From NCBI GenBank assembly GCA_030686995.1, contig CM060691.1, positions 66,645,607-66,709,606 on the forward strand: a stretch of DNA of 64,000 nt, read 5' to 3'. Origin of the DNA: Artemisia argyi (Eukaryota; Streptophyta; Magnoliopsida; Asterales; Asteraceae). Under the pieces are notes generated by a model. That model was not told the DNA's origin, searched no databases, and was given only the letters and a program-made list of their open reading frames with translations. This document shows, piece by piece, positions 34,395 through 44,781 of the stretch; the first letter of the stretch is position 1, and every line of letters starts with the position of its first letter. The position numbers were made by a program, and so were the translations under genes.

Positions 34395-36832
34395 TTGCCC
34401 GTGACCTTGAGTCTAGATATAAGACTCGTTAATAAAGAAAAGTGCTTCTTGGGAGGCAACCCATGTTTTGTGTGTTTTTATTTGTTTTATTTTTATTTGT
34501 TTGATTTTATTTGTTTCTGTATGCATGTTTTATTTTTATTGTTGGTAAATCATGTTTCAAAGTAAATTGTGAAAATGCTTTATTTTGTTTTTAACTTCGT
34601 CTTAATTACATATAAAGGTATTTTGCAAAAGCTAAGTGTAAGGGGAGACCCAAATTTGTTTATAAGAATGAAAACGATCACGATTCGCAACAATATTAAA
34701 TGAGCATGTATATTAGTATTTGTTAGAGTCAAATACTTGTATCGAGTCATAATGATGTTTTGTAGGATTTTCCAGGAAATAAGGCATAAGTTTTTCCGGA
34801 AACTTAACATGAGATTTTTCCAGGAACATTCTTACGGCGTTAGGAGTTACAACCTGACGACGTTAGGTACCAAAATTCTGAAAAATTTTGCGAGTTTTGT
34901 TTATACTGGAGTCTTAAAGTTTTTGTTGATTCTTTAGTTTTATAAAATCCAGGAAATCTGCAAACATTCATTCCATAAGCATTATATCTTAAATTGTTTT
35001 CTAGGACTTGTTAGTATATATAGATTGCCGCCGATTTTACGCAAGTTTTGCCTTGATTGTTTTCTCAGGTTTAAGAGGTTATATATGACAAGAAGATGAT
35101 TTATATTTCTGGATGGAAGCTTTCAACGTTCATTTTATTGGAGGAAGATCTAGCCTTGTTGACACACTATCCACAACGAATGAATCAGGGGAGTATTTGT
35201 TTTTATTCTTTTACCTACTTTACTTTTACATTCTTTAATTGAACATTGGGGACAATGTTCATCCTAAGTGTAAGGGGAGGGTAAATGATGATACCTTATA
35301 GGATACAATTGCACTTGAGTTTGTTTGTTTGATAGTAGGTGTGTAATAAAACTAAGAGAAATACTTTTTAGTGTAATTTTAGCGCCAAATTTAAAATTTT
35401 TTACAACATTTAGGAGAGAAACTTTAGCCTTAACAAGCGTCTCATGGATAGGAGTTGTATAACTAGCACAAAACCGTACCACTTAAAAAAAATTTCCACC
35501 CAAATATGTGAGGTTCGCCTTTAGATTTGATAGGAAAAGCGTTCATTATTAGTGCTTATGAGTGTACCGGTAGCATTTAGATTCTAGAACTTGCGTTAGT
35601 GATGCATCCCGAGACAGCTAGTGAGATTACATTCTTGTAGTAGGATTTACTACATGATAAGAGGCATTAGGATCACCCTTGTGTTAAAACCGGTATCATA
35701 ATTACTTGACCATTTAAGTCATATTACTTGACTAATAAAGTCAATTAATTTTCCCACACCTTAGCGTTGTACTCATTTTTAGTACACGATACCCCTAGTA
35801 CACCCCTACGAGCCTATCTTTTCATTTCTAAGTTTAAGCATCTTACTTAAAGGAAGAATATGTTACAACCCACCCAAATGTGCAACCAAATCGCCTTAGC
35901 CTTCCATGTATGCACTCATCTTTAGTGCATTATTGTTACATGTTTTAATCCTTAGTTAATTATCTAATTGATTACAAGGTTGCTAAGTCGAGTCATATCT
36001 TGTACATATTGTTTTGGGATGATTGGTACTCATGGGTAAAGTACTAATGTCATGGAGTAATGGGGAAGAACAGCAAATTATTACCCCCATATGTGCGTTA
36101 ATATTTAAAAAGTACTCCAAGTGTTTTAATTATCTTGATTCGAGTCATTAGAGTAGTTTATTGTAAAGTTTGTAAAAGTTTAAGTGTAAGGGGAATGCAA
36201 ATCCCCTATGATGTATTATTTTGGATGGTAGGGTAAGAGTGTATGAAAAAAAAATCGAAAAAAAATCAAGAAAAAAAATAGAAAAAGAAAAAGAGAAAAA
36301 CATACGGACTACCATCCCGTTTCATTCTATGTTTGCTTTAAATTTTTGTTATTTTTGATTTCTTAGCTTATTTCGAGTCGAGTCGAGTGCTGGCTTAGCA
36401 ACGCCATATTATACATGTAATTAACCAAGATGATTAACTTGCCACAAGTAAATATTGCCTTTATCCAACAAAACCATGTTTTCCATATCGCTACACCTAA
36501 CGTTATAACCCTTTTAAAAGACCTCTTTGATAGTTTATCCTAAGTGCTTATGCCAAGTGGTGGAGGTTTGATCCTTTCCCAAGCCTATGGTAATCTATTT
36601 GCTATGATAGGTTGTGAGAGATGTTTTCCATTTCCATATTGTGATATATACTTTATTACACCTGAGAGATGTGAGTATCTAATCTATATTTGTGAGGTGC
36701 AAGTGTATGACCTCCGTGCTTATTTTTGGTTTTTAGTGGAACGATTATTTGTTGTAATTACTTTTATATTAGTGTTAAATGACCCCTAACTTGTATTTTA
36801 TATTAGTGTTAAATCTCAAGTGTAAGGGTATT
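34395..36832 (+). other. B long 3' non-coding region
   Basis: 2.4 kb with no gene. Conserved blocks: GTGCTTCTTGGGAGGCAACC at 34442, a TGACG-type pair (34832 and 34855, 23 bp apart, decayed), the GGGA-loop hairpin at 35240, an A-rich tract near 36245-36300, and CAAGTGTAAGGGTATT just before the LTR. Confidence 0.8.
35240..35261 (+). other. GGGA-loop hairpin, B
   Basis: TGAACATTG-GGGA-CAATGTTCA, perfect 9-bp stem, followed by AAGTGTAAGGGGA. Confidence 0.75.
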
Positions 36833-38279
36833 TGATGAGGCGAAAAGTATACCAAATTTAAGGGGTCATTTAAGCCCGAATTCGTAATTATTTGATCAAT
36901 TATTGCCCTAAATCGTTCCTTTTGTCATTTTAGGTACTTTTGAGGAGAAATCTGGAAAAGGAAGCATTTTGGACGTTTTTGGAGAATAAAAGTGAAGAAA
37001 ACGGCAAAGTCTCAAATTCCTTGCTGGGAACAGTACCTAACGACGTCAAGGAGTAACACATGATGGCGTCAAGAGTGATAAAAGAGGTGGAAGTGGATAT
37101 TACAACGTGACGGCCCAGAACATTTTCATTCTAATTAGCCTGACGGCGTCACCAAGGCCGTCAGGGTCAAAAGGCACGTGACGGCCCAGAGTAGATTTAC
37201 ACATGAAGGCGTCAAGACTGGATCTAGGCAATATGAATTTTAGTTTGGCGGCGAGTTGACGACGTCAGAAGCCAACACTTGACGCCGTCAGGATGCTTTG
37301 TCTATATATATTTTTCCAGTTTTTCATTGTAAAGTTTGGAACAAATTACGGAATACTAAAACACAAACCCTAGGTCAAATTTCCTGCTTATTGAAGGGGT
37401 TTCAAACCCTTCTTTCTTACATGTTTGAATAAAGATAAGTCTTCCAATAATCATTCAATATGTCTATGTATTGTTTGATTCTATCTTATGCTTGTCTTTC
37501 TTTTAACATGTTAGGCTAGGTTTTTATTGTGTTTGCTTAGATGTAGTGAAACCTAGATGTTGATTACTGGTTGATTGTTTGTTAATAATTGTTACAGATG
37601 ACTGTATTCGATGTTAGTCTTAAGAAAACTGGCAGACTTCCATTGGTAACTTGCTTGAACGTCTTAAGAAACATGATCGGAGGTTTACTACGATTTTTGG
37701 TTGTATTTAATGCATAAGTGAATTCTAATGATCCCATGTTAGGAGCTTTTATTCGGCTCGACATAGGAGTGAAGTAGGATATTATAGTGTTAGGGAATAT
37801 TATACACGGCCGTACGACTAGTATTAAGGAATATAACCCGTCATCCATGCAATTGTAACAAGCTAATCAAGCGGTAAAAGATATCCAGGGAGTAATGAAA
37901 TCTAAGTAAACACCTCATTTCTCATTATTGTTTCCACCACGTTAGTTTAATTTCATTTCTTTTACTTTATTTTGATTGCAGTTGTAGTAAATTGGGTTAA
38001 TTAACTAGCAACTAATTCCGCCCACTCCTTCCAAACCTGAGATTTTGCTTGCTTTCAGAAAATATAAAAAGTACAAAAAGAATCATTCCTCACCTCTAGA
38101 CCTAGTTTAGTATGCTTTCTAATCCTAGCGACGCTATTCCTGAGTTGAACGATCAATCCCCCGATACTTGTCACTATACTATACTACAACGATCAGTTAC
38201 ACTGCCTGGTGGGGATTGCAAGCTTCTCAAGATCCCTTGAGAGGTAAAACCTGTTGCGAGGGCGCAATCCCCCGTATCA
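36833..38279 (+). repeat. B 3' LTR
   Basis: 1447 bp, TGATGAGG...GTATCA. Its TGACG array ends with TGACGCCGTCA at 37280-37290, and TATATATA follows 12 bp later. Intact U5 hairpin TCTCAAG-ATCC-CTTGAGA near 38226. Confidence 0.9.
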
Positions 38280-38470
38280 GGCTCTTTTTGAGATACTTAT
38301 CACGATAGACTTTTAAAAGTTAGAGCGACTTCTAATAAAATTATTTTAATATTTTTTCCCTTCCCAACACTTCCCATCACCACCACCCTCTACCACCACA
38401 CAACCATACTTCATTGGTCTTATTTTGGCGGGAAAATTTGAGTAAAATCTATTTTTTAGGGGAGACTAAA
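38280..38470. other. Spacer between B and A
   Basis: 191 bp including the B duplication GGCTC (38280-38284) and the A duplication CTAAA (38466-38470). Contains a pyrimidine-rich CCA-repeat stretch near 38360-38405. Nothing recognised. Confidence 0.6.
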
Positions 38471-38676
38471 TGATGAGGCAAAAAATGATCCATTTTTAGG
38501 GGGTCATTTAAGCCCGGAATTGAATTTATTTGATCAAATATTGCCCTAAATCGTTCCTTTTGTGATTTTAGGTACTTTTGGAGTGAATTCTGGAAAAGGA
38601 AGCATTTTGGATGTTTTTGGAGCATAAAAGTGAAGAAAACGGCAAAGTCTTAATTTTCCTTGCTAGGAACAGTACC

Positions 38677-38927
38677 TGACGGCGTCACAAGTTTCTTAAT
38701 GACGGCGTCAGGAGGAAAAACAAGAGGTGAAGAGTATGAAGTCCATGTCGGTCCATAACACTTTTGCACTAGGGCGTGATGGCTTCACCATAGGCCGTCA
38801 TGGCCCTTTAACACGTAACGGCCCAGAGGAGAAATGCTCTTGACGGCGTCAGATATGGATCTAGGCAATCCGATTTTATTATGGGCGGCGGGTTGACGGT
38901 GTCAGAATTTTCTTCTTGACGCCATCA
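38677..38927 (+). promoter_or_regulatory. TGACG-palindrome array, A 5' LTR
   Basis: TGACGGCGTCA at 38677, 38700 (23 bp apart) and 38841; variants TGATGGCTTCA (38777), TGACGGTGTCA (38894) and TGACGCCATCA (38917, 23 bp after 38894); plus single TGACGG/CCGTCA half sites. The last motif is 12 bp before the TATA box. Resembles an array of bZIP (TGACG) sites. Confidence 0.65.
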
Positions 38928-38939
38928 CCTTAGAAAATC

Positions 38940-38948
38940 TATATATAG
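38940..38948 (+). promoter_or_regulatory. TATA box, A 5' LTR
   Basis: TATATATAG about 470 bp into the LTR, 12 bp after the last TGACG motif. Same spacing in A 3' LTR (45251), B (22251 and 37303), C (minus strand) and F (52032 and 58551). Confidence 0.75.
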
Positions 38949-39910
38949 TCTTTGTAATTTTCATTCAAAAGAGAGGACAATATTAGGGACGACTTGAATA
39001 AACCCTAGCACGACTTTTATAGTATTTTCAAGGGTTTTCACCCTTTGAATCCTTTCATGTTCAATTAAGATAAGTATCCTTTCAATTCATTCAATATCTC
39101 TATGTGTTGTTTGAATATATCTTACGCTTGTCTTGATTTTAACATGCTAGGCTAGATCTCTTGTGTGTTTGCTTAGATGTAACGAAACCTAGATGTTGAT
39201 TGCTTGTTTATGGTTGTTACGGATGAATGATTTCAATGTTATGCTTAAGAAAACTGGCAGACTTCCATTGTGTAACTTGCTTGAACGTCTTAAGAGACAT
39301 GAACCAATGCGTACTAGGTTTTTATGGTTGTATTTAATGCATGAGCGAATTCGAATAATCCCATGTTAGGAGCTTCTTGCAGGCTTGACATAAGAGTGAA
39401 GTAGGAGCATATAGAGATGGGGAAGTACGTACGCCACCCCACGATTGGTATTAAGGAATATAACCCGTCATCTACGCAACTATAACAAACTATCAACCTG
39501 TAAAAGATATCTAAGGAGTAATGATATCTAAGTAAACACAACTTTCCCATTTATTGTTCACACCACTAGTTTAATTAGCTTAATTTACATTTTTGTTATT
39601 TTATTTTGATTGCATCTTAGTTATTGGGTTAGTTGATTAGCAACTAATTCCGCCCACACTTTCAAAACCCGAGATTTTTACTTTCTTTTCATAAAATATT
39701 AAAATACAAAAAGAATCACCCTTCACCTCTAGACCTAGTTTTTAGGCTTTCTAATCGTAGTGACACTATTCCTGAGTTGAACGATCAATCCCCTGGTACT
39801 TGTCACTATACTATACTACAACGATCAGGTATACTGCCTGGTGGGGGTTGTAAGCTTCTCGAGATCCCTCGAGAGGTAAAGCCTGGTGCAATTCCCACGC
39901 ATCAAGTTTT

Positions 39911-39929
39911 TGGCGCCGCAGCCCGGGGA
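39911..39929 (+). other. A primer binding site
   Basis: TGGCGCCGCAGCCCGGGGA, six bases after the LTR end. Confidence 0.78.
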
Positions 39930-40080
39930 ATAGTTATTGTCTAGGTTAGAATTTCTTTTTATTAGGTCTACTTGCTAGATTCCTTTCTAGTAAGATTTTA
40001 TTTTTATTTTTATTTTTAGGTTTTCTTTAGTCTATCTTATTTCTTCGTGTCTTTGTTCGTAATCTTTACTATCCGACATA

Positions 40081-40848
40081 ATGGAAGGTGGTAATATTTT
40101 TGAACCAATCAACCCACCACAACAAAACCACCAACAAAACACACCATTAGCAAACCAACCTCTTAGGCCCCGAACCCTAGGAGAGTATTCCCGACCTAGC
40201 CACCAAGGCTATCGGAACACTATTAAGTTCGCCCAAGGAGCGAATGTGTCTCCCTTGCGATCCGACACCATCCGGTTGGTGCAAAGCGGATGTACATTCC
40301 ATGGACTTCGTTCCAAAAATCCTAATCAACATATCAAGGACATCCTTAAAATCGTAGATTCTATAGACCTTGATGTTACAACTAGAGAGTCGACCCGATT
40401 ACGCCTATTCAAATTCTCTCTATGTGATCAAGCTATTCAATGGCTTGAATGTTTACCTACGGGATCCATCACCTCATGGGATGATCTCACCACTCATTTC
40501 CTTGCTTAATTTTTCCCACCGGGGAGAACTACCAAGCTTAGAAATGATATCTTGATGTTCCAACAATGTCAAGGTGAAACTCTATATGAAGCATGGACTC
40601 GTTTCAAGGACTTACTCCAAAAAGTCCCTCATCATGGCATAGATCTTTGGCTCCAAGTCCAAATCTTCTATGACCATATCAATCTCTCCACAAGGCGAAC
40701 CATTGACCAATCGGCCGGTGGCAAGCTACATGATCTAAGTGCGGAAGAATCATTGGAACTCATAGAAGATCTTTCTCTCTATGACAACGAAAGTTGGAAT
40801 GATCCCCGTAATTTGAACAAAACGGTCAAGGCAATATCTTTTCCTTAA
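40081..40848 (+). pseudogene. A gag, N-terminal and core part
   Basis: Starts MEGGNIFEPINPPQQN, with the gag core as in B, C and F. A TAA at 40507-40509 replaces the CAA of relatives. The frame is lost near 40848, where a 5-bp deletion relative to F (around CCTTAATTC) shifts it. The rest of gag continues in the next frame at about 40857. Confidence 0.9.
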
Positions 40849-40856
40849 TTCTAGCA

Positions 40857-41629
40857 CTCCCGACCGTAGGATCATGGAACTTGAAGACCAAGTAAAGTTT
40901 CTCATGAAATCTTACAAAGCTCCTAAGCCTTCAAGCTAAGTGAACAAAATCACTTCTTTATGCGAATTATGTAGTGGTCCCCATGACACTCGTGATTGCG
41001 TGGAACTCCCCGGAACAGCTTTTGCGGACTACGCATCCTCGCGTACCGATGAAGTGGGAGATAAGTGGTACACTTTCAAACCCGAGCCAAACCCTTACGA
41101 TGATTCCTACAACCCTTCTTGGAAAAATCACCCGAACCTTAGGTGGAAACAAAACCAAAACAATACTTCCAATCCGCCTAATTGTTACCAACCCAACGGT
41201 CCACCCTCCAACCTTACTTTTAACAACAATCCTTCTAATAACTATAGTAGTACCAACAATCTTGAAAGATTCATGTCCAAGTTTATGACATCTCAAGAAG
41301 CTCGCATAGCTAAATTTGAAACCGAATTCAATCAACAACAAACGGAGATGACCAATAAGATTGACAACTTGTTGAAAGCCCTCAACAACCAAGCGTTAAC
41401 TACACCTAGGAAGGACACTAGGGACACCAATAGCGGAATCCAAACTAAGGACCCCTCGTCATCCAAATACGACCACGTTGTCAATGTTGTCACTATTAAG
41501 CCAAAAGATACGGATATAGAAGAAGGTGCCAAGGATGAAGTTGGAGTAGAAACCGAGAATAGGGATGAAATTAAGGAAGTTGAGGTTAATAAGGGAGAAA
41601 AGTTAGAGGAAGTAGAAAACGTAGAATAG
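40857..41629 (+). pseudogene. A gag C-terminal part and linker
   Basis: Frame-shifted continuation of gag. Has a TAA just before VNKITSLCELC near 40937. Then the zinc-knuckle-like CELCSGPHDTRDC, an Asn/Pro-rich stretch, a coil (FMTSQEARIAKFETEFNQQQ), and an acidic Lys/Glu tail. A TAG at 41627-41629 separates it from the protease-like domain, which is in the same frame. Confidence 0.82.
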
Positions 41630-42334
41630 TACTTTGATAAGTTGCCCACCAAGGAAGAACGGGAATATCACAAGGATTTATTCAATGATCCCGAGACACC
41701 ATATATCCTTGGTTCACCCCTTATTAAATTAGGTGATCCCTCTAACATTAACATACCATGCAACATTGGGCATATGCATGTATGGAAAGCTTATATCGAT
41801 CCTAGGTCTCCTATAAACATCATGACTAGGACTTACTATAATTGGGTAATGAAGAAACAACTTGGTTATAGGATGATGCCCAGTAAGAATTTGATAACTA
41901 ATTTTGTAGGAAGAGTGAAAGGATTGCATGTGATTGTTGGAAACTTCACTTATGAGATCAATTTTATTATAGTGGAGGATACTCGTCCGGTGATAGATGA
42001 CTGCCTAAGTCAAGTAGTGTTCGGAAAACTGTTCGTTGAGGCCTCTAAGATGAGTTATGGCCCAACTCTAGGAATAGTTACATTCAAGGAAGAGAATGAT
42101 GAGATTGCTTACCAAATGCCCTATAAGATTGAACAGTACCGCCTCCTATCGAACATAGAAAAGGAACACAAACAAGCGGTTTACTATAGGAATGATGAGG
42201 ATAGACGTAGAGGAGTAGAGTATGTTATGAATAGGATACTTGGTTTCTACAAAGTATGCTTGCAACTAGGTCTGGAATACAAAACTAATATAGGAGATGA
42301 CCTAGAGAGTGAGACCAAGGATGAGGTCACGTAA
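41630..42334 (+). pseudogene. A protease-like domain
   Basis: About 234 codons with a single retropepsin-like domain (INIPCNIGHMHVWKAYIDPRSPINIM; later VVFGKLFVEASKMSYG) and an acidic C-terminus DDLESETKDEVT resembling that of B and C. The catalytic D-S/T-G reads D-P-R. Open reading frame to the stop at 42332-42334. Only one domain, versus two in B and C. Role unknown; proteolysis is unlikely on sequence grounds. Confidence 0.8.
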
Positions 42335-43182
42335 TAGCCTATGACCTTGAGTCTAGATACATGACTCGTAAATAAAGAAAAGCGCTTCTTGGGAGGCAAC
42401 CCATGCTTTGTGTGATTTTTATTTGCTTGATTGTCATTTGTTTCCGTATGCATGCTTTATTTTTATTGTTGGTAGATCATGTTTCAAAACTAAAATGGTG
42501 AAAATACTTAATCTTGTCGTTTGGCTTAGTCTTAACTTCATCCAAAGGTATTTCACAAAAGATAAGTGTAAGGGGAAACCCCAAATATGTTTTTAAGAAA
42601 CAAAATTGATCATGATTCTCCACAATATTAAATGAACATGTATATTCATATTTGTTAGAGTCAAATGCTTGTATCGAGTCATAATGATGTTTTGCAGGAT
42701 TTTCCAAGAAGTAGGACATAAGTTTTTCCAGAAATTTTCCGGAAACTTAACATAAAGATTTCTGCAAGTCACTTCTGACGGCGTCAGTAAGAAATTCCTG
42801 GCAGCGTCATGTGTAAAATTCTGGAAATTTTACTAGTTTTGTTTTTCTAACAGAGTCTTAAAGTTTTTGTTAAATCTTTAGTTTTATAAACTCCAGGAAA
42901 TCTGCAAACATTCATTCTACAAGCATTATATCTTACTTTGTTTTCTAGGATTTCTTAGTATACATAGATTGCCACCGATTTTACGCGAGGTTGCCTTGTT
43001 TGTTTTCTCAAGTTTAACATGTTATATATGACAAGAAGATGATTTGTATCCTGGAAGGGAAGCTTTGATTGTTCATTTTCTTGGAGGAAGATCTAACCTT
43101 GTTAGCACACTATCCACACCGAACGAATCAGGGGGGTATTTGATTTCATTCTATTACCTGTTTTACTTTTACAATCTTTAAT

Positions 43183-43204
43183 TGAACATTGGGGACAATG
43201 TTCA
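43183..43204 (+). other. GGGA-loop hairpin, A
   Basis: TGAACATTG-GGGA-CAATGTTCA, identical in all four Athila-like elements. Confidence 0.78.
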
Positions 43205-44766
43205 TCCCAAGTTTAAGGGGAAGGTAAATGATGATACCTTATAGGATACACTTTCACTTGAGTTTGTTTGTTTGACGGTAGGTGTGTAATAAAACTAAGA
43301 GAAATACTTGTTAGTGTAATTTTAGCGCCAAATTTAAATTTTTTTTACAACATTTAGGAGTGAAACTTTAGCCTTAGCAAGCGTCTCATGGATAGGAGAT
43401 CGTATGACTAGCACAAAACCGTACTATTCAGAAAAATTTTCCACCCAAATATGTGAGGTTCGCCTTTAGATTTGATAGGAAAATCATTTACTATTAGTGC
43501 TTATAAGTGTACCGGTAGCATTTAGATTCTAGAACTTGCGTTAGTGATGCATCCCGAGACCGCTATTGAGACTACAGTCGTGTAGTATGATTTACTACAT
43601 GATAAGAGGCATTAGGATCAGCCTTGTGTTAAACCCGTATCATAATTACTTGACCATTTAAGTCATATTACTTGGCTAGTTATGTCAACTAACTTTCCCC
43701 ACACCATTAGTGTTGTACTCATTTTTAGTACACGAAACCCCCAGTACACCCCTCGGAGCCTATCTTTTCGTTTCTAACTTTAAGCATCTTAGTTAAAGGA
43801 ATAATTTGTTACAACCCACTTAAATGTACACCCAAATTGCCTTAGCCTTCCGTGTATGCACTCATCTTTAGTGCATTATTGTTATTTGTTTAAACCCTTA
43901 GTTAATTATCTAATTGATAACATGGTTGCTAAGTCGAGTCATATCCTTGTACATATTGTTTTGGGACGATTGGGACTCATGGGTAAAGTACTTGTGTTAT
44001 GGAGTAATAGGGAAGAACATCATTTATTACCCCCATATGTGCGTTAATCTTAAAAGTATTCCAAGTGTTTTGATTATCTTAATTCGAGTCATTAGATTAG
44101 TTTATTGTAAAGTATGTAAAAGTTCAAGTGTAAGGGGAATGCACATTCCCTATGATGTATTATTTTTGATGGTAGGGTAAGAGTGTATGCAAAAAAAAAA
44201 AAAAAATATAGAAAGAAAAAAGAGAAAAAACATACGGACTACCATCCCGTTTCATTCTATGTTTGTTTTATGTTTTTGTTATTTTTCATTTATTAGCTTA
44301 TGTCGAGTCTAGTATTGGCTTAGCAACGCCATATTGTACATGTAATTAACCAAGATGATAAACTCGCCACCAGTAAAGATTTCCTATATCCAACAAAACC
44401 GTGTATTCCATATCCCTACACCTAATATTATAACCCTTTAAAAGACCTATTTGATAGTTTATCCTAGGTGCTTACGCCATGTGGTGGAGGTTTGATCCTT
44501 TCCCAAGCCTATGGTAATCTATTTTGTTATGACAGGCAGTAAGAGATGTTTTCCATTTCCATATCGTGATATATACTTTATTACACCCGAGAGATATGAG
44601 TATCTAAACACTATTTGTGAGGTGCTAGTGTATGACCTCCGTGCTTGTCTTTGGTCTTTAGTGGAACGATTATTTGTTGTAATTACTTTTATGTTAGTGT
44701 TAAATGACCCCTAACTTGTATTTTGATTAGAATAAAAGCGCATTTGCTTGAGGACAAGCAAATCCC

Positions 44767-44779
44767 AAGTGTAAGGGTA
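44767..44779 (+). other. Polypurine tract of A
   Basis: AAGTGTAAGGGTA two bases before the 3' LTR, as expected for the primer of plus-strand synthesis. Close relatives of this motif occur three more times upstream in the element. Confidence 0.6.
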
Positions 44780-44781
44780 TA

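Larger units (their letters stand above)
21782..38279 (+). mobile_element. B: Athila-like Ty3/gypsy element with gag and protease-like genes, split by C
   Basis: LTRs at 21782-23221 and 36833-38279 start TGATGAGGCG and end near TATCA. GGCTC flanks both sides (21777-21781, 38280-38284). The PBS TGGCGCCGCAGCCCGGGGA fits the Athila/Tat group. It encodes gag and a protease-like region but no RT, RNase H or integrase, so it is non-autonomous. Element C sits in its protease-like gene in the opposite orientation. Without C it is about 8.3 kb. Confidence 0.92.
38471..39904 (+). repeat. A 5' LTR
   Basis: 1434 bp; starts TGATGAGGCA, ends CACGCATCA. Contains the TGACG array, TATA box (38940) and U5 hairpin TCTCGAG-ATCC-CTCGAGA near 39859. 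Confidence 0.94.
42335..44781 (+). other. A long 3' non-coding region
   Basis: No gene. Conserved blocks in order: GCGCTTCTTGGGAGGCAACC (42382), AAGTGTAAGGGGA (42564), TGACG pair (42776 and 42799, 23 bp apart), GGGA-loop hairpin (43183), AAGTTTAAGGGGA (43209), AAGTGTAAGGGGA (44126), an A-rich tract near 44190-44230 before CATACGGACTACCATCCCG, and AAGTGTAAGGGTA (44767), next to the LTR. Confidence 0.82.

Noticed and set aside
38677..38927. TGACG repeats considered as a CRISPR-like array
   Set aside because: Units are 11 bp palindromes with irregular intervals between the pairs, in a plant LTR next to a TATA box.
40967..41392. Antisense ORF over A gag (and similar at 54017-54391, 50278-50658)
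   Set aside because: Shadow of a low-complexity Asn/Pro-rich coding strand.
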